DNA of 64,000 bases from NCBI GenBank assembly GCA_036346205.1, contig JARFJB010000091.1:3768501-3832500 (forward strand), written 5' to 3'. This document shows positions 11,328 through 23,208 of this stretch, piece after piece (position 1 is the first letter of the stretch; each line of letters begins with the position of its first letter). The notes beneath the pieces are model-generated. The model searched no databases. It was not told the DNA's origin and worked only from the letters and a program-made list of their open reading frames with translations. This DNA comes from Vesta saturnalis. Taxonomy: Eukaryota; Arthropoda; Insecta; Coleoptera; Lampyridae. Position numbers and translations under genes: made by a program.

Positions 11328-11606
11328 CTGTTTTTTAGCATTCTATATTTGAAACAATAAATATATACGCTCAAAACTCTGATACTAATTAGTTCAATAA
11401 CTTTGGAATTTCAGAATTATTTGGCTCTAATGTGTTTAAGAATTATAATTTATTTATTTCACCACCATATGTACTACATTTTCGAAAATTGTATGGGTTT
11501 CGGACCTATGTTTACAGGATCTTTCTTGTATGACGAGGAATCACTCACTGCAATATGGCCGTGCAATTTTCGAACACATTGTATATGTATATATTTAAAT
11601 TACTTA
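11328..11606. other. No gene seen
   Basis: AT-rich spacer. A 73-codon frame at 11403-11624 has no recognisable resemblance and runs into the Penelope module. Confidence 0.4.
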
Positions 11607-11995
11607 GCTTTTGTGGGTTTTTAATGGTGTATTTTTGTGTTTATATTTTACACAAATCTATACGTTCCGATAACATTACAGTTATCGTCCTCAGTAGTGC
11701 TTTAAAATGTTTAAAATGTTAGAATAAATTTATGAAATACGAAAAATATGAAAACACAAAAATGGGCCTGCTGTTAATATAACAATTTCATAAGCGTATT
11801 AACCTAGTATGTTGGAGTTTTCATATTTTTTGTATTTCATAAATTTATAATAATATCTTAAACAATTCTTAAGGCACTACTGAGAACGACAACTGTAATT
11901 GTTATCAACACGTATAGATTTGTGTAAAATATAGATAAACCATTAAAAACCCAAAAAAGCTAAGTATTCTAATTATGTGTAATAATGGTGGTGAA
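11607..11995. repeat. Penelope-type terminal modules, inverted pair
   Basis: The module, recognised by 'TTTTTAATGGTGTATTTTT' followed by a stem ATAAC...GTTAT, appears at about 11620-11712 on one strand and at about 11868-11990 on the other. A middle segment contains 'GGGCCTGCTGTTA', also seen beside the module at 38990 and 39830. In the left copy the core reads CTGAGGA when viewed on the minus strand. Related copies are at 38785, 39648, 41645, 47957, 52405 and 55610. Confidence 0.75.
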
Positions 11996-12007
11996 AGTTT
12001 ACATTTT

Positions 12008-12016
12008 CATACCTTA

Positions 12017-12105
<89 letters not shown>
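12008..12105. repeat. (CT)n then (AT)n microsatellite
   Basis: A CT tract at 12008-12055 changes directly to an AT tract at 12056-12105, about 15 bases before the left end of mariner D. Confidence 0.95.
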
Positions 12106-12108
<3 letters not shown>

Positions 12109-12733
12109 TTCTAGAATTATACAGGGTGATTCACGATCGATGGTAGGTTAGACGTTTATGGAGAACTAGACATAGGATCGTTCTGAAAATTTGGTAATTT
12201 ACATAGCGGTAATGCTCTATCGATCTAAAGTATTTTCAGCACTGCGATGTTGCCGCTTATACGAAGAAGTCCTATTATTTTAAACGGAACACCCCATATA
12301 TTAATAAATTTTTAGAATCGCCCATTTCTTGGGATACTTTTTTGTTAATATTGCCATATACCTATCTCTATCGGTTTTTGAGTTAAACAATTATTTGTGT
12401 TAAATATGGTATGAAACATGGCCCTAATTAAATTTAAGTAGACTAGTGAACTCAATCCATGGAATGTTGAAATTTTGGTGATAGTTTAGATAGACCAGAT
12501 GTATTTAATTTACAATGACAAATCGACTCCATATCATACAGAGCGTGCTAAAATTAGTATTATTTGCGCTATTAATAAAATGAGCCAAAAGTTCGTTTTT
12601 TAAATGAAACCCCCTGTATATTACTCAATAAATTGAAAGACAAAGATAAACGCTTTAAGACGATATATCAAGTTCCTAAACCTAAATCATCAAGTTTTCT
12701 TAATAAAGCCGCTTTTTTGTGAAAATTTAACCA

Positions 12734-12805
12734 AATGTATCCTGACTTAACGCCAATGAACGAGAGGAACTTTGTAAGATTACAAAATAATTCAATTAAT
12801 ATGTA
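12734..12805 (+). pseudogene. Inverted copy of the transposase N-terminus in the left arm
   Basis: The plus strand reads MYPDLTPMNERNFVRLQNN, closely matching MYPELTPMNERKFVRLENN on the minus strand at about 13722-13660. It has no downstream continuation. It shows that the inverted arm extends into the coding region rather than stopping at the terminal repeat. Confidence 0.8.
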
Positions 12806-12869
12806 AAAGTACAAAAACATAATTAGGAAAAATAAAAATAACACAATTTAAAAAAAAAATACCAAATAT

Positions 12870-13827
12870 TTATAATAAATGTTGTCCATTACATTCTAAA
12901 CATTTTACAATGTGCTTTTGTACGCGACTCGTGGCTGCTTTTTCAATTCCATGGGGATCCAGATCTTCAATACACCGCACTATTCGCCGTCGCAGTTCTT
13001 CTTTGGAAGGCACTGGAGTACTGTAAACCCTTTCTTTTAAAACACCCCATAAAAAAAGACAAGCGGCGTGAGATCGGGTGATCTTGGTGGCCAATCCCAC
13101 GCCCCTAAACGCATAAACCAACGATCGTCAAACATTTCGTGTAGTTTTCTTTAAACTTCCTGGGTGCAATGAGCTGGCGCTCCGTCCAGTTGAAACCACG
13201 AATTCCTATATTCCTCTGAAGATAAATTTTCGACGAAATCTGTAATAGTAGTCCTTAGTATTTGAAGATATCTTTTAGCATTTAGTGTTTGATCATAGAT
13301 AAAAATACAGAAAACATTTAGGTCATCCTCGTAAATTTTGCTTCGTCGCTCCAAATTATTTTTGACAAAAATTCCGGATCGTCCTGTGTACGTATTAACC
13401 GGGTTTCTCAAAAATGTACTCTAAGTTCAAAGTCTTCTGCTTTGAGGGCTTGAACTTTACTACATTTATATGGATACATTTTATGATTTTCCAAAATTCG
13501 TTGTACTGAAGCATATGATAGACCCAAGCCTTCTTTTGCATTACGAATAGAAGATTCTGGATACGCATAAAAATATGCCAAAACGTTAACAATATTCTCT
13601 TCATTCGAAGTAACAGATTTTGGTAATGTTGGAGGCGCTTTTAAATTTGAGCCATAGTTAATGAAATTATTTTCTAATCTTACAAACTTCCTCTCGTTCA
13701 TTGGTGTTAATTCAGGATACATTTAGTTAAATTTTATGCAAGTTCTCGCAATGATTTGATCACACTTTCCAAGTAAAATAAATAACTTCCTAAGAACTTC
13801 GTTTGAATAATCAATATTTGCGTTCAT
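12870..13827 (-). pseudogene. DD41D-type Tc1/mariner transposase, broken
   Basis: The likely start is the ATG at 13825-13827 (MNANIDYSNEVLRKLFILLG). A helix-turn-helix region follows (SIRNAKEGLGLSYASVQRIL), then ALKAEDFELRVHF. The first catalytic Asp is in IIWSDEAKFTR (about 13355), the second in FQLDGAPAH (about 13175). In the third motif the sequence reads RSPDLTPLVFFYG, so the catalytic Asp has become Val. There is an early stop (codon after CIKFN) and several frameshifts. It is a dead copy; the order of motifs and the length of about 320 codons match the family. Confidence 0.85.
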
Positions 13828-14540
13828 TTTGGGAGATTTTTTTCAAACACCGTCAATAACTGTTTACAGGTTACTTATAAAAGTCATTGAAATGTGATAA
13901 GCTTCATATTTCCATGGTTCCTTAAAATTAAATCCATTAAAAAAATTGTTTTCACAAAAAAGCGGCTTTATTAAGAAAACTTGATGATTTAGGTATAGGA
14001 ATTTGATATATCGTCTTAAAGTATTTTTATTTGTCTTGCAATTTATTGAGTAATATACAGGGGGTTTCATAAAAAAACGAACTTTTGGCTCATTTTATTA
14101 ATAGCGGAAATAATAGTAATTTTAGCACGCCCTGTATGATATGGAGTCGATTTGTCAGTGTAAATTAAATACATCGAGTCTATGTAAACTATCACCAAAA
14201 TTTCAACATTCCATGGATTGAGATCACTAGTCTACTTAAATTTAATTAGGGCCATGTTTTGGACAATATTTAACACAAATTATTTTTTAACTCAAAAACC
14301 GATAGAGATAGGTATATGGTAACAGGGCGATTCTAAAAATTTATTAATATATGGGGTATTCCGTTTAAAATAATAAAGTTGCTAGGACTTTTTGGTATAA
14401 GCGGCAACATCGCAATGCTGAAAATATTTTAGATCGATAGAGCATTACCGCTTATGTAAATGACCAAATTTACAGAAATATCCTATGCCTCGTTTTGCAT
14501 AAACGTCTAACTTACCATCGACCGTGAATCACACTGTATA

Positions 14541-15770
14541 GTGTTTATATATTTACAAAGTCCAATTTACATAAATGGATGTTTCTAAGTAACAGGAAAA
14601 AACTATCTTGAAACACCGTGTGTACTAATTTGTTTTACATTTTCGTCTTTGTTATAACCCAATGTTTTGTATCAAACAGTTCAGTAGTTTGTTACATTAA
14701 GTAAACACGTTATAGACGACAACGGCGACAGACCGACGTAATTTAGCAATGTACTTTTCGTACTCTTGATTATGTAGAACAGTAGAAGTCCAAAATTTAT
14801 ACCTCAATTTCTGTAATTTTCATAATCACTAAACTTGTCGTGCATGCATGAAAAGTAAAATTGATTAATCATAACTTGTTGTTAAGCGTTTACTACATTC
14901 AACGTAAATAACTACAATGTGATTAAACTAAAACGTTTAAACTCGCGAGAGATTCGAAAAGGAGATATTTAGGCGTGTCAGATTTGAACATGTCAGTTTA
15001 GAACGTCTCAGATTATGGTGATTCTCTCACGTTTTGTATTATGTACTCAAGCAAGACGTCGCAAATCGACTGCGTATTAATAGCATTATAAGAGTAAGGC
15101 ACTCCTGTATTTCTATAATGGGGTTTAATTAGATTAGGTATTTTAACCTTTTTAATCGCTTCACTCGTAAAAATCAATGTAAACCTACTTATTTCATTTT
15201 CAATTATTTCCGAAATTGATATTGTGACTAGTTTTTACAAGTTTCATTTATATACATGTACTAAGAAATAAAAAAACGTGTGAAGATTTTTTCTCTTTAT
15301 GTAATAAAATTTATTTAATTTAACGCGTGCGTTTCTCATTCTATTTCTCTTGGAGCTGATTAGATTTTAGGAGATATCCAGTGGCAGAGACGCGGGTTTA
15401 TTAGGTGCGGTTTTGATATTTATAAATATGTCTGAAACAATTGCATATTAAAAGATATAAAAATACTAGTGTATAGATTAAAATTATAAATAAATTATAC
15501 TCTATGTAACTTTTTGATGTGACGCGTACTCTGCCTCTCAAAAATTCCTAGGATAAAATTGAAGTGTTCGTTCAAATTTTTCAATATCTGAATTACTATC
15601 AACTTTAGAGGAAAATATTTAGACATATTTTTTAAAGATCCATTCAATTTTATACAACTTTTCTTTACAAGTTTTATGATACGAAACCAAATAAGCCTTA
15701 ACATCAATGAATTAAAGAATATTTAAAATACTTAACCTGTATTTTGAATAATGTTATAGAAGTGAGCGGG
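14541..15770. other. AT-rich region, no gene seen
   Basis: No terminal repeat, transposase fragment or RNA gene is visible here. Confidence 0.5.
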
Positions 15771-15774
15771 TTTG

Positions 15775-15995
15775 GAATATTTTTCAAGTTAGTATCTAGG
15801 TGTCTATTAACCTCTATCTGACACAAGGGTTAGATGTCCATCTGACAGATTATTATTCTTGTTTTTGCAATGTTATCTATTTTGACTATTAACGTATTAT
15901 AAGGTTGCATAATTATCTTAAGATATGTTTTCATTACTTTTTTTTAATACCCAAATTGTAGATTCGAAGGTCGAGTGTTGTTCTACATCCATTTT
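15775..15995 (-). repeat. R1 dispersed repeat, partial copy
   Basis: The landmarks 'TCTATTAACCTCTATCTGAC', 'AATGTT', 'GGTTGCATAATTAT' and 'TTCGAAGGTCGAGTG' occur in the same order as in the arm at 33830-34075. The copy is diverged. Confidence 0.65.
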
Positions 15996-16431
15996 TTTTC
16001 CTTTGTTTCCTCTACATTTTTACCATTGTCTTAAATATGATATTAGAATATATTCTATTAGGTAGGTATTTCAGTTTGTGAATTATTGTTATCAATTACA
16101 TTTTTATCTTTATCCTAAATGGGTTACATTGGAATATATGTATTTATCGCTTGCAAGTTTCTGTTATCAAAAGAAAAGTATAAGGAAAACGTTCGAAATG
16201 ATGGAATATATATGGGATATTCTATTTAACTATTTGAATCTTGCGTTTTTTGGAGCTCGACTGCGAACAACCTACATACATGTTAGAGCCATTCTGAGTG
16301 CATTGCCTAACGCCCTGAAGGTCTATTTTTTGTGCAAAAGGTATTCGTATCAATCAGAGTTTTTATTTTAGCATCTCACATGTAATTATTATAGAGAAAA
16401 TTTTCAGTGATTTACAGGATCGTTTCACAAC
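15996..16431. other. No gene seen
   Basis: AT-rich spacer. A 97-codon open frame at 16078-16371 has no recognisable resemblance. Confidence 0.4.
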
Positions 16432-17495
16432 TAGGTAGCCTAACAAAGACAAGTTTTTTCGAAAAAAAAACATTTTATTTTTCAATATAGTCTCTTGCTT
16501 GATCAACACACTTATGCCAACGATATTTGCAATTAGCAATGCCTTTATTGTAGGTCGATGAATCCAAGTCTTCGAAATAGTTATTTTCAGCAGCGATTAC
16601 CTTGTAATTAGACGAAAATCTTTTACGGTCGAAACGTTTTTTGTAGGTTATGAAACAGATCATAATAAGAGAAAATATGGCAAACGAGGTACTAATTCCA
16701 AACCGAATTCATAGTTTGGCCGCAGACTTGTGGGAATGTGCGTTATCAGTGGGCATGTACGTTTTGCTGATGGAGAATCAATTTCTTCTTTACCAAATGG
16801 AGCCGTTTCTCTTTGATATTGTGACTAAGGCGTTGCAACAAATTGGCATAATACTCGCTATATATTGTTTTCCCCTTTTCTAAGTGTCGATCAAAATAAT
16901 TCCATAAGAATTTAAAAAAAACCGTTTAGTGGCAGAGAACCTTCGTGTATCCATTGTTTTGACTGTTTTTTGATTTCGGGAGTATAATAGTGGACTCAAG
17001 TTTCATTGACGGTTATGAAACTGCGCTAAAAGTCCTTCGGATTCTGACCAAAAAGTCCCAAAAGGCAATCAAATAATTCAGAGTCTGCACTGGTGTGGCA
17101 ACCAAGACACCCCACTCAACACGAGGACCCATATCCGGCGTAGTTACAGTTTTTGGACGTTCAGTACGGAATTCACCATTTGTGCTCCAATGACCACCCC
17201 GCCCAAAGGAAACAAATTTTTAACCATTAAAAACGACGGAACAGATTCCAATAGTGTTGAATCCAGCTCTGCTTTAACTTCGGATAGTGTTAAGCCTTTC
17301 AAATGAAAGTACTTTATCACTGCTGTCAACTCACAAAACACAAAATCACACAAGACGTCCACTTTGGGGTTCTGTAAAACCAAACTAATTGATGGATCGC
17401 TCTGTACTGTCATACTTACCCTGTTAAAACATGTTTCTACAGAATGGCAAAAAAGATTGCTCCGATTTCGCGCCATCTCTGTGTTAGGTCACGTA
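16432..17495 (-). mobile_element. Mariner element 1
   Basis: The left end TA-GGTAGCCTAACAAAGA and the right end in reverse complement TA-CGTGACCTAACACAGA are an imperfect inverted repeat flanked by TA. The length of about 1.06 kb is slightly below the usual 1.3 kb. One transposase relic fills it. The right TA is separated from the left TA of the next mariner by two bases (GT). Confidence 0.8.
16475..17476 (-). pseudogene. Mariner transposase (DD34D group), broken
   Basis: The N-terminal region at 17144-17476 contains AVIKYFHLKGLTLSEVKAEL, the first helix-turn-helix of mariner transposases. Farther on, TPEIKKQSKQW and LEKGKTIYSEYYANLLQRL are typical mid-protein blocks, followed by IKEKRLHLVKKKLILHQQN. 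The C-terminus at 16475-16663 reads VIAAENNYFEDLDSS and CKYRWHKCVDQARDYIEK. The first catalytic Asp appears as Asn (VNET) and the second as Gln (HQQN), and there are several stops, so it cannot be active. In life it would cut and paste the element at TA sites. Confidence 0.85.
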
Positions 17496-17497
17496 GT

Positions 17498-18751
17498 TAC
17501 GAGGGCCAGGGCTAAAATTCGTGGAAAATGTAAAATGCACACGATATGTTACGTAAAATTTTTTGTTTTGCAAAATATTCTGCCTTAAGATGTATAAATT
17601 TGCATTCGGTAAAACCAATCTTCAAAACATAGTTGCCACTCTGGGCGAGGTACCTCCAAAACGAGTATTTTAAAAGCTTCAACCGCCTCTTCAGGTGATG
17701 AAAAACGCTTACCACGAAATAAATTTTGATGTTTTTGAACAAGAAAAAGTCATTGGGTGACAGATCAGGTGAATATGGGAAATGACTCATTAATTTGATA
17801 TTAACTAGTGAAAAATTCTGCAGTTTATCGTGTTGTCTGCAGAATGATTCGTTTATTTATATTATTTTTTCTAATTTCACCGAGCACCTGGGGGAGACAA
17901 ATTGAAGTATACCATAGCAGTAACTGTTCTTCGATCCTCCAATCCAACAGTTACAACATGACCGGTTTTTCTGAAAAAACAAGCAATCATTTTCTTTGAA
18001 ACGCTTCGCGATCGCACCACTTTTGTTGGTTTAGGTTCATTTTGGAACACCGATACAGATGATTGCTGTTTAGTTTATGGCTTATATGAATATATCCATG
18101 TTGTCAACTGTTACAATGTAATATACAAAATTTGAACGAGCATGATCAAATTTTTTAAGCATTTCCTTGCACCACTTGATACACTTTTTTTTGAGCTTCT
18201 GTCAGATTGTGAAGAATCCAATGACTACAAAGTTTGCTGACATTTAAATGTTATTTCAAAATGGTATCTATTTGTTTCGCCGCAATACCTAAGGCCGCCT
18301 GTATCTCACTGTATGTTGCTAGTCGATCTGCTCGAATCATTTCACGCACAGCATGAATATTATTTGCGACAACAGAAGTGCATGGTCTCTCGCGAAAATC
18401 GTCATTAAAAGTAGATCTTCCACGTTTGAATTCGGCAAACCATTTGTATACCATGGTTTTGGACGGCGCTTCATCACCAAAAAACAACTTTAGTTTTTCT
18501 ACACATTACTGTGGCGTTAAAGCGTATCCAAAGTCATTGAAAATCATCACTCGAAAATCACGATTCCAAATATCCATTTTTACGATCTTACTACTTTTTA
18601 AATTCTACTGAAATGAAACTGCTCTGTTTACAATCCAACTGTCGGTTGTACTGATGGTATAAAATGTCAAATTTTACGATTATGACAATCGCAGAACCTT
18701 AGCATTGCAAGGAATATTTGATTCCGCGAACTTTAACAGTGACCCTCGTAC
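17498..18751 (-). mobile_element. Mariner element 2
   Basis: The left end TACGAGGGCCAGGGCTAAAA and the right end in reverse complement TACGAGGGTCACTGTTAAAG agree over about 30 bases with few differences, and both start with TA. The 1.25 kb length is that of a standard mariner. It lies in the same orientation as mariner 1. Confidence 0.88.
17512..18577 (-). pseudogene. Mariner transposase, broken
   Basis: The probable start is the ATG at 18575-18577 (MDIWNRDFRVMIFNDFG). The DNA-binding part at 18251-18487 reads LFFGDEAPSKTMVYKWFAEF, then RERPCTSVVANNIHAVREM and YSEIQAALGIAAKQIDTIL, which is the paired helix-turn-helix typical of mariners. The third catalytic Asp is kept in YSPDLSPNDFFLF (about 17740-17790). 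The C-terminus ends in KAEYFAKQ like the family's GDYFEK type ending. Several stops and frameshifts lie between 17790 and 18250. It is clearly a different mariner lineage from the neighbour at 16475-17476. Confidence 0.85.
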
Positions 18752-19862
18752 CAAACAATCCTCGTAAATACCTTAAGGGGGCATTACCTATATTCATGTA
18801 CTATTTAAAAATTTAGTCAAATAAAGGGTGATCCAGTAGAGAAAAAATGATTATGATATGCTACACTTTTGCGGGAGTTTAATTTACCTTAATCTGAGTA
18901 AATATAAATGATTCATATAAATACGACCATTTAATCTAGGTAGAATACCATACGGATATTTGAAATTGGCGGAATCCTAATAGTTTAGTTCGTGCGCTTG
19001 TTCCAAGCCGAAGCGTAACATTTTATTATACAGGGCAATCTTTTTTTTTGACAAACTCATTACAAATCATTTTATTACTTCTGGAAAAGTGTGTGTAAAT
19101 TCATCATCACTATCACCATTACTATTCTGCTGTATTACTAAATTGCCAAATCAGCAAAGAACATAGTTTAAAGTCTTTAATCACGTTTATTGTTTTTGAA
19201 TAATTTCTTGTAGTACTTGTAGTAATTCGTACAACAGCATTTAAAATAGATTAAGTATCTTTGCTCCGCCACTGGACAGCGCTCGTCGACCACTACTCAT
19301 CCCTTTGCCTAGCGTACGTTACTGCATGATGCCAGAAAGACATAACTTATAACAAGGACTTTTTGTCGACAGATATTTGGGCGATGATACAGTAATGTTG
19401 TATAACATGTTTATTTAGATTCTGTGGATTCATCTTTATTAAAAATGTCTTGTATTATATACTCACGTAATATGTGTTAATCTGTTGTCCCATAAGGGTT
19501 CTTTAATGGAAAGTTGATAACGGATCTGTAGTCAGCACCTAAAACTCTTATACACGTGCCATGTTACTTTATCATAGATTATACAAGATAGAATAATAAT
19601 ATCCCCTGAACTTTCGCACAGTCGACAAACAGTGGCAAACCACGAGAGTACAAGTCACCAGAAACTTAAAAAAGCCACATAGCACTGGCAGAGAATCTGA
19701 TAAGTCAGGCTAGTATAGAAATGAATCACATATGGATTGAATAATGCGAAGAGCTTAGCCGCAACACACTTGCAAAATGGATTAGGGCGCAACATGCGCC
19801 ATAAACTACTGCGCAATCACAAAAAAGTTTAATATATTATACGTTCTAAAAAGTATATATTG
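18752..19862. other. No gene seen
   Basis: AT-rich sequence. 'AAAGGGTGATCCAGTAG' near 18825 resembles a transposon end but I find no inverted partner. Confidence 0.4.
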
Positions 19863-19938
19863 GATTACTCAGTGGCTGAATGGCAAAGATGTCAGACTTT
19901 GCATGTGAAAGGTTCCAAGCTCGAATCAGATAGTGATC
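19863..19938 (+). pseudogene. tRNA-like sequence, degenerate
   Basis: GATTACT at 19863-19869 pairs with AGTGATC at 19932-19938, giving a seven-pair acceptor stem at tRNA distance. A perfect A-box match (TGGCTGAATGG) lies just inside. The B-box region (AGCTCGAATCA) is degenerate, the T stem does not pair and the anticodon stem has a mismatch. It is probably a tRNA-derived SINE head or tRNA pseudogene. Confidence 0.35.
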
Positions 19939-22900
19939 AAGTTTTTGAGAAAAAATCGGAGATAAATGAAATCGACTCAAGTGCGAAAACAGTCCTTCTC
20001 AGGCCTGATGACGTAAACGTCGCCTACCAAAACTATGGAGATAGGCTGATCAACTCAACTAATATGAGACCATAGTTACACAGTACTTAGGATAGAGATC
20101 CCATGAACATTACGATATTTTGGGTTTATTCATATTTTCGCTTATGTTCGTAATGTACAAATTACTTATAGTTTCTTCACCTAATTATTTTAAACATTAT
20201 AAATATATAATAAATAACGGTAATTTTTGTTGCTGACAGTGAATATTTGATCGTCAGCAGAGTACTTTTTTTACCTGTTTCTAATCAGAACCGTATTAAA
20301 AATTGTTTACTATATATTTGATTCATTTGATTAAATCAGTTGTTTGTCAAACATGGAATTCTTAGCTACTAAAATGTGTTTTTATTTCATTAAAATAATC
20401 AAGTGCTGCGTATTGTTTAATTTTTAAGGTTTCCAAAGAAACTTTTATAAAGAAAAAATGTCTGTATACTTTTTAATCTCCATTAATAGTTTTCCAGTTA
20501 AAAAAACTATTTTAGTGTTCATATAAAGTAGATTTTTATAACATTTATTAATGTCATCACGAAAAACCTTCAGTGAGGAGAAAACATGGTATCTGTACCA
20601 TAAAGTGAATAATTATTTGCAAAAAGGACTCGTATATAGTAGCTTTATTTATTATGTTACGAAAATCTTGCGATTAAGAAAACTTATATAAAATTAAATT
20701 ATATCGCGTTACTTTTCAGAAATGATTTTATGATATTCACAAAGTACACACACGTTCGCACACACGCATGTGCGCGCTCATACCCGCACCTGTATGCGCG
20801 CACATACGCATATGCACACACATGCAGGCGCACACACGCCACAGTGCAGATCGTATAATAATGTAATCATGTCTCAAAATGATAGGTTAAATCTATAACT
20901 AATTGAACCTCATAACCACAATCGCAATTACCATTGTTGGTTTTGTTGAATAATCTTTCAGCAATACAGAATAGAAAGCCTTGTTTATGAATATCAGAAA
21001 TAGTTTTCGTTAGCATATTTCAAACTGCAGTGGAAAGAAAACGTTTCACGCATTTGGTTTATTATGATCGAAAATACAGTGTTCAAAAAAACAATAAACG
21101 GTACTCATAAATATTAATATTACCTTTCTTCTAATTAATCAGTGAATATTTCATTTATATAGCTTTCTTCGAAAGTATTCAATAAGTATTTAGAGCAAAG
21201 ACCTTGGAAATCATAATTTCAACTAGTATATCTAGAATCGTCCTGAGGGTTGACCGTTTTTGTTAATATTCATTCCTGTGCTGCCCCATTTACCAAGACT
21301 TGAACACACGCTGTTATTGATCTTTAATGGTATAATGCATAAAATATAAAAATTAATGTGTTTGTCACATGTGCAAAAAATTGTAAAATAATTAATAATG
21401 AATCACATTGCTACTGTATACATTTCCATTTCCTTAAAGATTTGCCGTATTACACTGTACATGATATATGCGGCATATGAAAGTGTGTGGAAAGGCATAC
21501 AAGCATTGTACAATTAATTTAAAAATGGTAATAATCTTACTATATCCTGTGCGATACAAAATTTTATACGTTATGATGTCACTTAATATATTCTTATTAG
21601 CTACAAACAACCAAGTAAAAAGCGAAGCGTCATGTCATAAGAAAAGCTAGATTTTGTCGGTTGTCGACCGAAAGCCCACATCTTTGGTTGCCATAACAAC
21701 GGGAAAGCTCTGAAGGCTACAGTATTTGCATTAAAAGTATCTCTATGCAGATTTAAATTTATGTTCATAACTTTTCCTTTTACCCTAACAATACGATATT
21801 CAAAAGAGTTATTTTTACCAATAATCTAAGCATAAGTGCAATATCACCTTTTTTTAAAAGAGAAAGCTCAGTTCCTTTTTAAGTAGCGTGAGCAGAAGTA
21901 CTGAACTCTGTTCATATACCACGTAGGTAGCATAGATTATATGGCTAATTAATGAAGGATGAAAAGATATAATTTCGTAGTTATTTTTTTGTTGCCCTTC
22001 TGTAAATTTGGACCATAAATTAATTATAAAATAAATATGGGCGTTACTGATGAGAGCAATATTTCAATGTACGAGGTGGCCGTTGAAGGAGGGTTTAGCA
22101 GTCATATAGGCGGATCCTGGTATCACCTGGGGCTTTTGGTAGCAGCTCCATTAGTTCACCTCTAACACAGTCAACTTTATTTTCTCATTAAAAGAATTGT
22201 AACCATTCATTTTTTTACTTCAATATTATATTAGTCGACAAATCGCTGGCAGCCTTTATTCGTCATTTTTATATATGAGTACGGTAATATGGTGCCAATT
22301 TACAGTATCCCAATCCAACGTAAGAAGGAACTTTGGTTCATTATCAAAGCAATTAATTAATGTAAAATACAACGAGCAACCAATTTTGAATTAAATTTAA
22401 ACTTTAATTTAAGAGTGCGACTTCTAAACTAAATATAGACATTAATTTATTATCGCATCCGCATTTTACCTGCCCCATTTTCTAATTATCAGGTTTTTAT
22501 AGCCATCTGAATAGTTTAATGAATTTTACTGGTTTTATGTAGTATATACTTTATACTATTTAAATCACAACTACTGTTTTGTACAGCGTATCTAATTCTA
22601 ATTATACTCCATCTAATTTTATAAAAATTGTTTTAAATCATTTTTTTTTTAATTTGTTTTTGGAGTTTGATGAATTCAGGTTTCTTTGACAACAGAAAAT
22701 TAATAGTTTAGCTCACCTAGTCATTAATAATTTGTGTAACACTGAAATCAAAATCAATCACTAAGGATTCTAAAAATGTTAATTAAATACTGAACATAGA
22801 TAAATCTTTTGGTAACGAACTCCTGGAAACATCAACGTTTTGTATACACCAGCAATTTTCATATTCAATTCTACGATAAACGTTGATTTGTAAGGAATTA

Positions 22901-23208
22901 AGCTTAATCAAAGATAATGTAAGGTAACCAATTCATTCTCTGCCCAATGAATTGTGCTAATAAGATAAAAGTTGATAACAAATAATGGCTCATCTATAGT
23001 GTTTTTACACCTTTTTTCAACAGATGACTATTTTTCAACTTCAGAGATGATTGCATTGCTCCATATTAAACAACTACTTTTCAGGTGAGTTTCGCTGATA
23101 CCAGGTTTTATAATCATACGTTAACCATGTACGGCCAAACACTTCTAATGGTGCTGGTTGCTGCCAATATGTTTAATATAAGCATTTCTTATGTTTATTG
23201 TATGTGTA
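19939..23208. other. AT-rich region, no gene seen
   Basis: More than 3 kb without a recognisable gene or element. A degenerate CA-rich patch lies at about 20743-20840. None of the short open frames has a family signature. Confidence 0.5.

Larger units (their letters stand above)
12120..14538 (-). mobile_element. DD41D-type mariner D with foldback arms
   Basis: The left end TATACAGGGTGATTCACG and the right end in reverse complement TATACAGTGTGATTCACG begin arms that run for about 600 bases and beyond. The left arm continues to about 12805 and includes an inverted copy of the first part of the transposase coding sequence (12734-12805, plus strand). Relative to the right arm the left one lacks about 230 bases near 12725. 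One transposase gene lies between the arms. Confidence 0.9.

Noticed and set aside
18815..19050. Possible transposon end 'GGGTGATCCAGTAG'
   Set aside because: No inverted partner or transposase was found nearby.
19860..20075. 71-codon open frame
   Set aside because: It starts inside the tRNA-like sequence and has no recognisable motif.
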